From Metellina segmentata (Eukaryota; Arthropoda; Arachnida; Araneae; Tetragnathidae): a stretch of DNA of 64,000 nucleotides. The stretch is taken from contig OX375883.1 of the NCBI GenBank assembly GCA_947359465.1, positions 91,258,911 through 91,322,910 of the forward strand, read 5' to 3'. Every line of letters begins with the position of its first letter. The stretch's first letter is position 1. Shown here one piece after another: positions 10,726 to 22,040 of this stretch. Position numbers and translations under genes: made by a program. The notes below the pieces were generated by a model. It saw only the letters and a list, made by a program, of their open reading frames with translations, ran no database searches and was not told where the DNA came from.

Positions 10726-11052
10726 TGTCGTGTAGATTTGCAAAAGGCAAGCGAGGACAAAGATTGCTGATATCAACTCGAGACTTTATTATATTTGAAC
10801 TGAGTGATACATCTCCTTTTATACCTTTTCCGAAAAATGAATCGAACATTCGAGAATTCGAAAGTTCTAGAAATTAACATAAGTATATTACTGAAGAAGT
10901 GAGAAACAAACAGAAAGGGAACTTTAAAATGAAATCTACTTTTAGGCCACTTGCCTCTAGTGGGATTGGAACTCCGTACCTTCCAATTTGCAGTAAGGTG
11001 CAATACCCGACTGAGCCACGATTTTCAGACGAAGTGAATAAGTTTCGCTACA
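10726..11052 (-). repeat. 3' LTR of the Gypsy element
   Basis: 327 bp, TG...CA on both strands, same as 15978-16304 by eye. Preceded on the minus strand by the polypurine tract. Left flank is ATAT. Confidence 0.95.
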
Positions 11053-11065
11053 TTTCCCCCTCCTT
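11053..11065 (-). other. Polypurine tract of the Gypsy element
   Basis: On the minus strand AAGGAGGGGGAAA abuts the 3' LTR with one or two bases between. Known role: primer for plus-strand DNA synthesis. Confidence 0.85.
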
Positions 11066-13289
11066 AAGACCAAGCAGCGTCCCGCTGCAGCCTGATCTGG
11101 CTCCTTGTAACAGGTCCCCTGGAAATGCTGTGCTCTCTTCCGTCATCCAGTTGTTTCTTTGGATCAAGATAGGGTTTTAACCTAAGGACGTGGACTACAT
11201 CTTTTGAGATCCGCCGTCTGCTATTCTCCTCCATACTTTCTACTTCGTATGTTACGTCAGATAGTCGCCGTGTTATTCGATAGGGTCCGAAATAACGTCT
11301 TAGGAGCTTTTCGGACAGTCCAACCTTTCGTACTGGAGTAAAGATCCAGACTAAGTCTCCGATGTTGTAGTTGACTGGTCGATGTCTCTCGTCATATCGT
11401 CGTTTATCAGTTTGTTGAGCGTCAAGGATGTGGATTTTTGCAAGCTGTCTAGCTTCCTCTGCCCTGGTGATCAGATGTTGCACGTAATTATCGTCGTGAT
11501 TTTCTGTATTGAGCGGAAGAATTACGTCTAGAGGTGTCTGGATATCTCTGCCATGAACGAGAAAAAATGGACTGAACCCTGTGGTGTCTTGTTTTGCCGA
11601 ATTGTAGGCGAAAGTCACAAAGGGTAGGATGGTATCCCAATTTCTTTGCTCGACGTCTACGTACATGGACAGCATGTCTGCCAATGTCTTGTTAAATCTT
11701 TCTGTCAAGCCATTGGTTTGTGGATGGTAGGATGTTGTCAGAAGATGAGACGTCTGGCACAATTGATTGACGTCTTTCACAATATTGGATAAGAAGGAAC
11801 GTCCTCGATCACTTATCATTTCTCTGGGAGCACCGTGCTTCAGTATGATATCTTCGACTATAAATTTAGCGATTTCCGTGGCCTCAGCAGTTGGTAATGC
11901 TTTTGTGATAGTGAACCTCGTAAGGTAATCTGTACAAACAATGATCCAGCGGTTTCCGTTTCGGGTAACTGGAAAGCGTCCAAGTAGATCAATCCCAATT
12001 TTGGCAAATGGTATGTCAGGGGGTCTGATCGGGTGAAGTTGCCCCGGTGGCAATTGCGAAGGAGATTTTCGTCTTTGACATTCTCGGCAATGTGACACAT
12101 ATCGGCGTGTGCTCCCATATAGTCCTGGCCAATAGTATTTCCTCCTTATTCGGTCGTAGGTTTTGGCGAATCCGAGGTGACCGGCGGTTGGGGCATCATG
12201 AAGACTCTTTAAGACATCGCTGCGGAGTTGTTTCGGTACGACCAAGAGCCACTGCTGTCCCATAGGATCATAGTTTCTTTTGTAAACCACACCGTTTCTA
12301 AGTTGATAACTTCGGTATCCGTCACCTCTTTTAAGAATTTTAATTATGGGCTTCAGCTGCTTATCTTTTAGCTGCTCTTTTCTGTAATCTGTGATGGCTG
12401 AAAGGAAGGGGATTTCATCACCGTTTTCGTTTACTGTTTCGAGAAGGGGCTTTCTCGACAGCGAATCGGCATCGGAATGTTTGTGACCGCTCTTGTAGAC
12501 TATGGTGATGTCGTACTCCTGCAACCTTAAAGCCCATCGTGCAAGTCTTCCAGATGGGTCCTTAACATTGGCTAGCCAGCATAAAGAGTGGTGATCCGTT
12601 ACTACGGTAAAGGGTTTTCCAAATAGATACGGTCTGAATTTACTGATCGACCAGATGACAGCAAGGCACTCCTTTTCGGTTGTAGAATAGTTCTTTTCAG
12701 CGGCTGTCAGGGACCTGGATGCGTAGGCTATCGGTCTTTCCTTATCATCTTGGATCTGTATTAGTACTGCGCCGATGCCATAACCACTAGCGTCTGAATG
12801 TATCTTCGTTTCTGCATTTGGAAGGAAATGTCCCAAAACAGGTTCACTTGTTAGTAATTTTTTGAGAGTTGAAAAAGATTCCTTCTGTGAAGTACTCCAA
12901 GAAAACTTCACATCTTTCTTCAATAAATCATGCAGGGGTTTTGCAACATCAGCGAATTTTTTGACAAATCGTCGGTAATACGAGCACAGGCCTAGAAAAC
13001 TTCGAACATCTGCGATATTTTCTGGAACAGGAAAATTCTTTACAGCGGCTATCTTTTGTGGATCGGGATAGATTCCATGTTGATCAACAAGGTGTCCAAG
13101 TATCGTTAGTTTCTTTTTGCCAAATGAGCATTTGGTGGAATTTAGCGTCAGTCCGGCCTCTTGGATACATTTCAAAACTTTTCTCAAGCGTATTTGATGT
13201 TCTCGGAAATTCGGTGCATACACAATGATGTCATCTAGGTAGCAAAGACAGATATTCCACTTCAGGCCTCGTAGTACAGTGTCCATCAT
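11064..13289 (-). pseudogene. pol: Gypsy Pol, second part: rest of RT, RNase H, integrase
   Basis: Begins in the middle of the reverse-transcriptase palm, shortly before the YLDD catalytic box (about residues 17-20). RNase H follows (HSDASGYGIGAVL). Then comes an H2C2 zinc-binding integrase N-terminus (HLGFAKTYDRIRRKYYWPG..CREC), the integrase core (IGIDLLG, SDRGRSFLS, a later E in NGLTERFN) and a C-terminal GPY/F-type module (RRYFGPYRI). There is no chromodomain. It is out of frame with the upstream part (13286-14650): the two meet at ~13320 where the sequence between VMP and the conserved FGL/NAPATF region is shifted, equal to a 2-nt insertion or a 1-nt loss. The rest of the frame is intact over 741 codons. 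Confidence 0.93.
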
Positions 13290-14650
13290 CCGTTCAAATG
13301 TAGCGGGAGCGTTACATAATCCGAATGGGGCATGACTTTAAATTCATAAAGACCATCTGACGTTACAAAGGCTGTCTTTTCTCTATCTTTATCATCAACC
13401 TCTATTTGCCAGTAACCGGATTTTAAATCCATCATAGAGAAAATTTGTGCACCAGCTAGGCAATCCAAAGCGTCGTCGATGCGTGGTAGTGGATAGACGT
13501 CTTTTTTAGTGACCTTGTTCAATCTTCTGTAATCGACACAAAAGCGCCATTCACCATTTTTCTTTTTCACAAGTACGACTGGAGATGACCATGGACTGGT
13601 TGATGGCTGTATCACGTCTTCTTTTAGCATCCGTTGTACTTCGTCTCCAATCACACGTCTTTCAGTGGCTGATATACGGTAAGGTCTCTGCTTGATTGGG
13701 ACGCTGTCACCTGTGTCGATCTTGTGTTTCACAGAATTACCACTGGATTTCTTCAATTGCCTGTTAAAGTCGAAAATGTCACTAAATTCTTCCAGCAGAT
13801 TCAATAACTCGTCTTCTTCAATAGTAGTCAGCTTAGTATCTAAAAGTTCTTTAAATGTTTCTCGTTTTAATCGCCTTCTGGAATTGTGTCTCTTAGAACC
13901 TTCTCGATCTTCATCACTTAAAGAACAAATTGCATCGTTTGTTACTGTCGTTAAGCAAGCTATGTTCATTCCCTTCGGTATCAGTTGGGTTCGTCGAGAG
14001 AAATTTGTAACCCATACTTTACAACAGCCATTTTCAACATTAACGATTGAGGCTGGTATAGACAGCTCTCTTTCACACGTGAGAATTGTATTACCAATAA
14101 TCATAGCTTTATCTGCTTCTGGAATTTCTGGATTAAGAGTACATATTTGCTTTGTCGAATTGGCTTCAATTACGTAATCTGTTGCGGCAAACAAGGTGCA
14201 AGAGCAATCTGATTTACCTGACACCTGGTTGTCTGGAAGGATTTCTGCAAGTTGAAGTTCTTCATTTCCGCAATCTATGACAGCATCAGTGGCACGGAAA
14301 AAGTCCCATCCAAGTATCATTTGGTGGCTACACTGTGGAAATACCAGAAATTCAAACGGTTTCACAGTCCCATTCAAGTCGACTTTTAATACACAGCGTC
14401 CTGAGGCGGCTACAGATTTTCCACAGGCAGTTTTCAGTACAGGTCCATCCTCAGTAAACATAGGTGTATTCAATTGTACTCGTAATTCTTCAGATATGAC
14501 CGAGTAATCGGCACCAGAATCAACAAGGGCTTTTACACATTGTCCATTCACTGTGGTATAGGTGGAATTTTTCTTTAACTTGGTTGTAGTATACGTCGGA
14601 GGATTTTCTTCAACTGCGGCCTTACCTCCTGGACAGGTCGCCCGAGTTAG
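13286..14650 (-). pseudogene. pol: Gypsy Pol, first part: protease and N-terminal half of RT
   Basis: Contains the retropepsin active site [12 protein letters not shown] near its start and, ~250 residues later, the start of the reverse transcriptase ([20 protein letters not shown], then [13 protein letters not shown]). The frame is open upstream of any ATG back to the gag stop codon. This fits synthesis as a Gag-Pol fusion by -1 frameshifting rather than its own start. After EFKVMP the frame is broken and runs into a stop at 13286; the remainder is at 11064-13289. Confidence 0.92.
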
Positions 14651-15858
14651 TTTTCCTCATTTGGTCGGCGTGGAGAACGGCTGGAGCGGCGAACAGGCGA
14701 TTGTGACTGTCGGCGGTTGAAGGAGCGGCGAGGGTATGGTGAACTACTTCTGAAACTGGAAGAAGTAGGCTGTATATGTCGTGCATAGTTGTCGTCAAAG
14801 CTGTGTAGGGTCTCAGTGTCAATTTCTCGTCGAGGATTAGATGTTCTGAGGGCTCTTGTATCTGCAAATATTTGTCGTCTCTCCCTACAGTACCTCAGCA
14901 CGTGTCCTGGGCGTCCGCAATGGTAGCAGAGAGGTACATTATTGGCAGCTCTCCACAAATCTGTCTTACGCTGTGGAACGGCGCTGTTTCTGGCCTCACG
15001 TCTTGGCTGTGACCCAACTGGAACTGAAACTCGAGGAGGGCCGTTGCGACTTCTTGGACCTGTGAGTGGTGCTAGAGCTTCCATAACTTCTTCCCGGACC
15101 AGAGATGCGACGTCCGTTGGTGAAGCAGGGTCGTCGTTCGTGTAGTTTTGTACTTCCGGCAAGAGCTTTTGAAGCTCTTCCCTGACAATTGTTCGTACCA
15201 GCGATCTTAAATCACCAATGTCTGTTTCGGCCGAAACTGCAGAAACATTTGGCAGCCTCTGGAATCTTGGTCGGGTGATACGTCTTCGTCGGAGGCTTTC
15301 TATTTGACGGCAGCGTTTCACAAAAGCATCGACGGTCTCATAGTCCTGAACCAAAAGGATCTGGTGCAAGTCCTCTGCAATCCCCTTCATGAGATGGGCT
15401 ACTTTCTCGACATCTGGCATGGAAGGATCAACTTTTCGGCATAGAGCGAGTACGTCTTGGATGTATGATTCAGACGTCTCGCCAATTTGTTGAGCACGTG
15501 CAACCAACAGTCTCTCAGCTTGACGCTTTATGTCATCTGTTTGGCAAAACGTGTTGTTCAGGGAATTCCTGAACGAAGTCCAATCAGTAAAAGTGTCCTC
15601 ATTGTTATCAAACCATTGTCGGGCTGTTCCGGCGAGGTAGAATATGACGTTTGCCAGACACATCTGTTCGTCCCAACGGTTATAGCTGGCGATTCGTTGA
15701 AAGTCCTTGAGCCACCGGCGAACATCTGGTTGGTCGTCTCCAGAGAATATGCATGGACTTCTGGGTGGCTGGTAGGTCAGGAACGGCACTGGTGCGATGG
15801 TGACTGGAGCGGAGCTGGCAACTGGGAGCTTTTTCTCGGTGTCTTCATGGTCAGACAT
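14647..15858 (-). CDS. gag: Gypsy Gag polyprotein
   Basis: About 403 codons from ATG 15858 ([10 protein letters not shown]). The frame is open further upstream into the LTR, but this is the first ATG after the LTR and primer-binding site. A capsid-like region ([20 protein letters not shown], then [16 protein letters not shown]) is followed by a single CCHC zinc knuckle [14 protein letters not shown] and a basic Arg/Ser-rich tail. Gag packages element RNA in virus-like particles. It appears intact. Confidence 0.92.
   Translation of the reverse strand: MSDHEDTEKKLPVASSAPVTIAPVPFLTYQPPRSPCIFSGDDQPDVRRWLKDFQRIASYNRWDEQMCLANVIFYLAGTARQWFDNNEDTFTDWTSFRNSLNNTFCQTDDIKRQAERLLVARAQQIGETSESYIQDVLALCRKVDPSMPDVEKVAHLMKGIAEDLHQILLVQDYETVDAFVKRCRQIESLRRRRITRPRFQRLPNVSAVSAETDIGDLRSLVRTIVREELQKLLPEVQNYTNDDPASPTDVASLVREEVMEALAPLTGPRSRNGPPRVSVPVGSQPRREARNSAVPQRKTDLWRAANNVPLCYHCGRPGHVLRYCRERRQIFADTRALRTSNPRREIDTETLHSFDDNYARHIQPTSSSFRSSSPYPRRSFNRRQSQSPVRRSSRSPRRPNEEN
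14650..14656 (-). promoter_or_regulatory. Candidate -1 ribosomal frameshift site, gag to pol
   Basis: The last sense codons of gag are GAA AAC, followed at once by TAA. The heptamer G GAA AAC fits the X XXY YYZ-like slippery pattern. Slipping back one base there leads into the protease frame, which is open from this point on. The frame relation was worked out from coordinates; slippage itself is inferred. Confidence 0.6.
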
Positions 15859-15957
15859 TTTCCTCGGGCCTCTACTAGGATTCGGTAAAGAGCCAAACTC
15901 AGGAGGGAGTCCTTGAAGACGTAGACTTCTGCGAAGTTCTTCCGCCGTATTTATTTT

Positions 15958-15974
15958 ACCCGGCACCTCCACCA
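15958..15974 (-). other. Primer-binding site of the Gypsy element
   Basis: Three bases after the 5' LTR the minus strand reads TGGTGGAGGTGCCGGGT. This is complementary to a tRNA 3' end (..GGCACCTCCACCA), as in animal tRNA-Ala. The tRNA identity is from memory of tRNA-Ala acceptor sequences and not checked. Confidence 0.75.
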
Positions 15975-15977
15975 AAA

Positions 15978-16304
15978 TGTCGTGTAGATTTGCAAAAGGC
16001 AAGCGAGGACAAAGATTGCTGATATCAACTCGAGACTTTATTATATTTGAACTGAGTGATACATCTCCTTTTATACCTTTTCCGAAAAATGAATCGAACA
16101 TTCGAGAATTCGAAAGTTCTAGAAATTAACATAAGTATATTACTGAAGAAGTGAGAAACAAACAGAAAGGGAACTTTAAAATGAAATCTACTTTTAGGCC
16201 ACTTGCCTCTAGTGGGATTGGAACTCCGTACCTTCCAATTTGCAGTAAGGTGCAATACCCGACTGAGCCACGATTTTCAGACGAAGTGAATAAGTTTCGC
16301 TACA
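15978..16304 (-). repeat. 5' LTR of the Gypsy element
   Basis: 327 bp, TG...CA, same as the other LTR by eye. It provides the promoter in the minus direction. Right flank is ATAT. Confidence 0.95.
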
Positions 16305-16308
16305 ATAT

Positions 16309-17025
16309 AACACGCTGGGGCACCTCATACATATTTTTCAATAACATATCATCAAAATTTTTATTTTTTGAATAGTGTCACTTTTCATGTCGGGGTGCGA
16401 CATGTTTTAATCAAAATTATATAATTAGTAGCTTTTAAATTTAATTAAATTTATTAATAAAAGTCGTGAAATCACTATCACTGCTGTTGATCAATATTAA
16501 ATTGTTGTTATACTTTACATTTTTTTTTCATGTTAAATATGTGGGGTACTTTTAATTTAATTCTTCCCAATACTTTTCATTGTAGTTCCAGAAAAAGTGA
16601 TACTGAAATTATTATCACTGTATAACTATATTAATCTTTCAACATAATTTTTCGTATTTAGTTTCATTAATTTAAATGCGTAAGGTTACTTTTAGATCAC
16701 AATCCTCTTGTAACTATCATAGCAAACGGTCGTTGTTAAATGGTTATAACTGCAGTCAAAGACTTAAATTGCGTCATCAAACTTACAAAAATAGAATAGA
16801 TCAACTTGCAAAAATACAATATGTAATATTATATACCCGTTTTTATACATAAAATTTAAGCCTCTACAATTTCCGTGCTTGAATATTAATATTTTCTAGG
16901 ATTTTACAAATCAAAATTATTTCTAAACAGTCTCGACCAATTCGGTCTTCCCTATGAATATTTCCTAGGGTCTTTCAAGCCATAAATGTGGTTACTTAGT
17001 CATAATGTGTTTATAGGGTACAAAA
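16309..17025. other. AT-rich intronic stretch
   Basis: No gene or repeat family seen between the Gypsy and Helitron elements. Confidence 0.35.
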
Positions 17026-18578
17026 TCTCTCTATATTAAAAAAAAGTTACCGCCGCCGCCGCCGCCGCCGCCGAAGAATTGAAATTTTTGTTGTTTAGCT
17101 CCATTCTTAGACGGTTTCCCGAGAAAGTACTGATCGGAAAAATATGAAATTAACATGCTTTGTTCTTCATCGTATTCCCTGGATAATTATTAAGATTTTT
17201 TTCCGATGCGGCTATTAGTTTAGGTTTTATTAAGTGTTAAAGTTGAAGAAGTGAAATTTCTTCCGCGAGTGAGCAAAACACATTCAAAATTTCAGTCTTT
17301 AGTCGTGAGTTTTTTTTTAAGAGTACCTCTCAACGTAAATTTTTGCAGCTCGTCGAGTTTTTTTTTAAATTTAAATTTGGTTCTTGATAATATTTTTTTG
17401 AAATTCAGGAAAAATCGGGACATTTTTGTTACTTTTTTTTAAAACTGCCATATCTATATCTAATTACTATTAGTTTTTAATTTTTAAAATATAGCAGTAT
17501 ACCTCAGAATATACTCTTTCTTACGGTACTATTATTTTTGAAATCGGTTAATAATTAAATTGGATGCGATCAAAAGTTCGTCATACAAAATTCGGAATCT
17601 TTGGATATTTTCGCTACTTATTGTTAAAACCGTTTTGTCTACGGCAAAAGCCATTATTTTTTAAATTTGAAAACATCACTGAATACATTACATTACACTC
17701 TTTCTTATGGTACAATTATTTTTCAAATTGGTTAATAAATAAAATCGATGCAAATAAAAGTGGGTCATACAATTTTCGGAACTTTCAGATCGTAACTTCC
17801 GATACAAAACTAAAATGGCCATATCTGTATAGTATTACTGTTAATTTTTAATTTTAAAAATATTGCAGTATACCTCAGAATATACTCTTTCTTACGGTAC
17901 AATTATTTTTAAAATTGGTTCATAAATAAATTCGATGCAATCAAAAGTTGGTGACACAAATTTCGTATTTTTCAGTTCGCATAGCTGCTTCCGAAAGCAG
18001 TAGTGGGTTACACTTTTGACTATCGGGTTTGCCAGATATCAAATTTATCGTAGCAACAATTGCCATAAAAACGATTTCTTTTTATTTGGCGAGGAAAAAG
18101 GCTCGCTTTTTTCCCTCTGTTTTCAAGACAGTTTACCGACAAAGTACAGATCGTAAAGTTTGGATATTAACAATGTTTAGTTAAAATTGTACAGGGAACA
18201 AGATGCAGAAGATTTTTTACTGATGCGGCTATTAGTTTAGGGTGCATTAAGTGTTAAAGCAAAAAAAAGTTAAATCACTTGCGAAAGAAGTATTGGTTTG
18301 AGAAAGCAAACCAAACGGATTGCGTAGCAATCCCCGGGGTCGGCGAGCGTAAGCGAGACGCAGCGAAGCCCTCGCTGTGACGTCATGAACCGGAAAGTGA
18401 AATCAGCATAATACGAATTATTCAGATAGTTTCACTCTGTGAAAGTAATGTTGGTTTGCGAAGCAAACCAAATGGTATCTGTGACAGGAGTGTTGGTTTG
18501 CGAAGCAAACCAAATGGGATTGCGCAGCAATCCCCGGGGGTTGGCGAGCGTAAGCGAGCAGGGGGCGGAGCCCCCTAG
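17026..18578 (+). mobile_element. Non-autonomous Helitron, both ends visible
   Basis: Starts A|TCTCTCTATATTAAAA and ends with hairpin AGGGGGCGGAGCCCCCT and CTAG|T, the expected Helitron layout (5' TC, 3' hairpin then CTRR, insertion between A and T). Near the 3' end, palindromes such as GGTTTGCGAAGCAAACC and GATTGCGCAGCAATC recur, and the whole palindrome block occurs twice (18300-18390 and 18494-18578). The 5' block (GATGCGGCTATTAGTTTAG) also occurs twice (~17205 and ~18225). A (CCG)8 run lies at 17050-17073 and a segment around CAGAATATACTCTTTCTTAC repeats inside. No Rep/helicase gene is present, so movement would need an autonomous partner. Confidence 0.8.
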
Positions 18579-18866
18579 TAAGTTAAAAAATATAAAACGA
18601 CTATAAGAGAAACGGTTAAAGTAAAACAACACGACTCGAGACATCTCGTGATACTCGAATGTTAAACATGTAAAATTATTAAAAAATACTTTCTTTCAAA
18701 ATATTTCACTTCCCAGTTTGAAAATAATTTCCTTTAAAAATACGACTGTCAGTATTACTTCTATTCACATCGTAGTTATCACGGAGTCGAGTCAAAGTAA
18801 AATTGTTTTCGCTGCAGTCAGATTAAGTTCTTGTATCTAGTCAAAACAATAATCGCCCAAACTCAC

Positions 18867-19119
18867 CTAAACGGTCATAGATCATAACGTCGTCAGGGGT
18901 TATAACTCTCTCCTCCTCCTCCTCGCTCTCGCGTACTCTCATTTCGTACTCCCTCATCATCCTCTGCATCTCGCTCTCGGACGTGTTCACGGCGCTCATG
19001 TCCGGCGGTCTGGTCATACCCAGGTCCGCCAGGATCCGTGCCTTCATAATCTCTACCTGCGGGTGGGCCGCCGACGTGGCTGTCACGAGGAACGTCACCA
19101 GAGCCAAACAGAGATGCAT
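18867..19119 (-). CDS. TGF-beta ligand, first coding exon (signal peptide and start of prodomain)
   Basis: ATG at 19119 opens a hydrophobic signal peptide (MHLCLALVTFLVTATSA). Next comes a stretch typical of TGF-beta prodomain N-termini (EIMKARILADLGMTRPPDMS), then an acidic Glu run. The frame is interrupted by a consensus donor (TTTAG|GTGAGT, exon end at 18867) after 84 codons plus one base. The cystine-knot exon at 2710-3269 begins in the matching phase on the same strand. Direct joining would give a 270-residue precursor, short for the family, so an unseen middle exon remains possible. That both exons belong to one gene is inferred from strand, phase, spacing and family. Confidence 0.8.
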
Positions 19120-19467
19120 CTCTTTTGTGATCGAACCCTGAATGCACAGTCTCTTTTTATCCGATCTGTTCGTTCGCTCTCTCTCTTCCGATTCCCTTGG
19201 TGGTCGGATTGATCGGGCTCAGGGTTCCCAGATTGAATGCGGATGCGCCGTTTCGGCTACTTTTGAGTTTGTTCGGATCGAAATTTTGCTGTGGTGGCCG
19301 CTCAAAGGGAAAGAGAATACGCAGCGATGCCAACTATCAAGATTTCTCCTTATTTTCTACGGAAGTGGGACGTTTACTTATTATTGCGGAATATGGAGTC
19401 GATCATTTTTTCTATGGAAGTATTCAATTTTATTTATTTTTCACCCGTCTATTTTTATTTCCATATA
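19120..19467 (-). promoter_or_regulatory. 5' UTR/promoter side of the TGF-beta gene
   Basis: Upstream (minus strand) of the signal-peptide ATG. Overlapping + strand frames at 19142-19549, 19197-19475 and 19291-19521 look like chance. No TATA box or initiator could be assigned with confidence, and the start of transcription is unknown. Confidence 0.35.
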
Positions 19468-19744
19468 CAGGGTGATTCTACGGTCATGGGACAAACTTGG
19501 AAGGGTGGTACAGCCTGCTAAAATATACATTTTTCGTAAAGGAATGTAGGGTCGGAAGAGACGCGTGAAGTCACGAATATAAAAAATGAGACATGAATAG
19601 AAAAACCTTGTTTATTTACAGCATCCTTGCAAAGTGATGTTTACAATATATGCTCAAAATTGCGACCACCAACATTAATACAATCTTGTCATATCTCCAA
19701 CCAAAGCGACTCTATGGCTCACATTATCTTATTGATCTGGAAGA

Positions 19745-22040
19745 TGTTTTACCAGAATTGTGCTGCAAGATGTTCCGACAGTCGTTCGTAATCACATGTG
19801 GTTTCAGCATGATGGTGCGCCGGCCAATTTCAACGTGGTTGTTCGCAATTTCCTTGATGTCAGTTTTGCTTGGTGATGAATTGGGCGTGGTGGACCAGTC
19901 CAATCGTCACCCCGATCGCCAGATTTATCGAGCATCGATTACTTCTTATGAGGGCGTGTGAAGACCATCGTTTATGGGACTACAGTTGACTCAATTGATG
20001 ACCTCGTTGCTAGACTATTCATTGCGGCTCAAAGCGTGCATCGATTACTTTTTATGGGGGCGTCTGAAGACCATCGTTTACGGGACTCCAGTTGACTCAA
20101 TTGATGACCTCGTTGCTAGACTATCCATTGCGGCTCAAAGCGTGCATCGATTACTTTTTATGGGGGCGTGTGAAGACCATCGTTTACTGGACTCCAGTTG
20201 ACTCAATTGATGACCTCGTTGCTAGACTATCCATTGCGGCTCAAAGCGTGCATCGATTTCTTTTTATGGGGGCGTGTGAAGACCATCGTTTACGGGACAC
20301 CAGTTGACTCAATTGATGACCTCGTTGCTAGACTATTCATTGCGGCTCAAAGCGTGCATCGATTACTTTTTATGGGGGCGTGTGAAGACCATCGTTTACG
20401 GGACTCCAGTTGACTCAATTGATGACCTTGTTGCTAGACTATCCATTGCGGCTCAAAGCGTGCATCGATTACTTTTTATGGGGGCGTGTGAAGACCATTG
20501 TTTACGGGACTCCAGTTGACTCAATTGATGACCTCGTTCCTAGACTATCCATTGCGGCTCAAAGCGTGTATCGATTACTTTTATGGGGGCGTGTGAAGAC
20601 CATCGTTTACGGGACTCCAGTTGACTCAATTGATGACCTAGTTGCTTGACTATCCATTGCGGCTCAAAGCGTGCATCGATTACTTTTTATGGGGGCGTGT
20701 GAAGACCATCGTTTACGGGACTCCAGTTGACTCAATTGATGACCTCATTGCTTGACTATCCATTGCGGCTCAAAGCGTGCATCGATTACTTTTTATGGGG
20801 GCGTGTGAAGACCATCGTTTACTGGACTCCAGTTGACTCAATTGATGACCTCGTTGCTAGACTATCCATTGCGGCTCAAAGCGTGCATCGATTTCTTTTT
20901 ATGGGGGCGTGTGAAGACCATCGTTTACGGGACACCAGTTGACTCAATTGATGACCTCGTTGCTAGACTATTCATTGCGGCTCAAAGCGTGCATCGATTA
21001 CTTTTTATGGGGGCGTGTGAAGACCATCGTTTACGGGACTCCAGTTGACTCAATTGATGACCTTGTTGCTAGACTATCCATTGCGGCTCAAAGCGTGCAT
21101 CGATTACTTTTTATGGGGGCGTGTGAAGACCATTGTTTACGGGACTCCAGTTGACTCAATTGATGACCTCGTTCCTAGACTATCCATTGCGGCTCAAAGC
21201 GTGTATCGATTACTTTTATGGGGGCGTGTGAAGACCATCGTTTACGGGACTCCAGTTGACTCAATTGATGACCTAGTTGCTTGACTATCCATTGCGGCTC
21301 AAAGCGTGCATCGATTACTTTTTATGGGGGCGTGTGAAGACCATCGTTTACGGGACTCCAGTTGACTCAATTGATGACCTCGTTGCTAGACTATCCATTG
21401 CGGCTCAAAGCGTGCATCGATTACTTTTTATGGGGTCGTGTGAAGACCATCGTTTACGGGACTCCAGTTGACTCAATTGATAACCTCGTTGCTTGACTAT
21501 CCATTGCGGCTCAAAGCGTGCATCGATTATTTTTTATGGGGGCGTGTGAAGACCATCGTTTACGGGACTCCAGTTGACTCAATTGATGACCTCGTTGCTA
21601 GACTATCCATTGCGGCTCAAAGCGTGCATCGATTTCTTTTTATGGGGGCGTGTGAACACCATCGTTTACGGGACTCCAGTTGACTCAATTGATGACCTCG
21701 TTGCTGGACTATTCATTGCGGCTCAAAGCGTGCATCGATTACTTTTTATGGGGTCGTGTGAAGACCATCGTTTACGGGACTCCAGTTGACTCAATTGATG
21801 ACCTCGTTGCTTGACTATCCATTGCGGCTCAAAGCGTGCATCGATTACTTTTTATGGGGGCGTGTGAAGACCATCGTTTACTGGACTCCACTTGACTCAA
21901 TTGAGGACCTGGTTTCTCTACTATTCATTGCGTCTGAAAGGGTGCGCGAAATGCCTGGCATCTTTGCAATTCTTCGCCAGTCACTCCTTCTACGCTACCA
22001 AGAACGTATTACTGTTGGTAATGGCAATTTTGAGCATTAA
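19745..22040 (+). pseudogene. mariner-type transposase remnant, C-terminal half, expanded by a tandem array
   Basis: Before the array the catalytic-core signature can be read across frames (WFQHDGAPANF, then a region ending SIDYFLWGRVKTIVY). After it the natural C-terminus follows (VREMPGIFAILRQSLLLRYQERI..NGNFEH). The segment FLWGRVKTIVY.TPVDSIDDLV is what has been copied many times. Known: FLWG..K..VY with a C-terminal R..CI..NG.FEH is typical of arthropod mariner-type transposases. It cannot be functional. Confidence 0.75.
19986..21891 (+). repeat. 106-bp satellite derived from transposase sequence, 18 units, with a 635-bp higher-order repeat
   Basis: TTGACTCAATTGA recurs at 19986, 20092, 20198, 20304, 20410, 20516, 20621, 20727, 20833, 20939, 21045, 21151, 21256, 21362, 21468, 21574, 21680, 21786 and 21892, giving 18 units. 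Most are 106 bp; two are 105 bp through loss of one T. The block 20092-20726 is repeated almost exactly as 20727-21361, variant for variant, including the 1-bp deletion. So units were amplified singly and then as a six-unit block. Because 106 is not a multiple of 3, the same peptide shows up in all three frames as overlapping ~71-codon frames; none is a gene. Confidence 0.95.

Larger units (their letters stand above)
10726..16304 (-). mobile_element. Ty3/Gypsy LTR retrotransposon, full length, recently inserted
   Basis: The 5579-bp element has two 327-bp LTRs that I could not tell apart base by base, both TG...CA, flanked by a 4-bp duplication ATAT (10722-10725 and 16305-16308). Order on the minus strand: 5' LTR, primer-binding site, gag, pol (protease, reverse transcriptase, RNase H, integrase), polypurine tract, 3' LTR. 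Identical LTRs suggest a recent insertion, yet pol carries a frameshift, so this copy cannot encode its own full Pol. It lies in the TGF-beta intron in the same orientation as that gene. Confidence 0.95.

Noticed and set aside
18494..18578. A bacterial-type intrinsic terminator
   Set aside because: The GC hairpin is followed by CTAG|T and preceded by Helitron palindromes; it is a Helitron 3' end.
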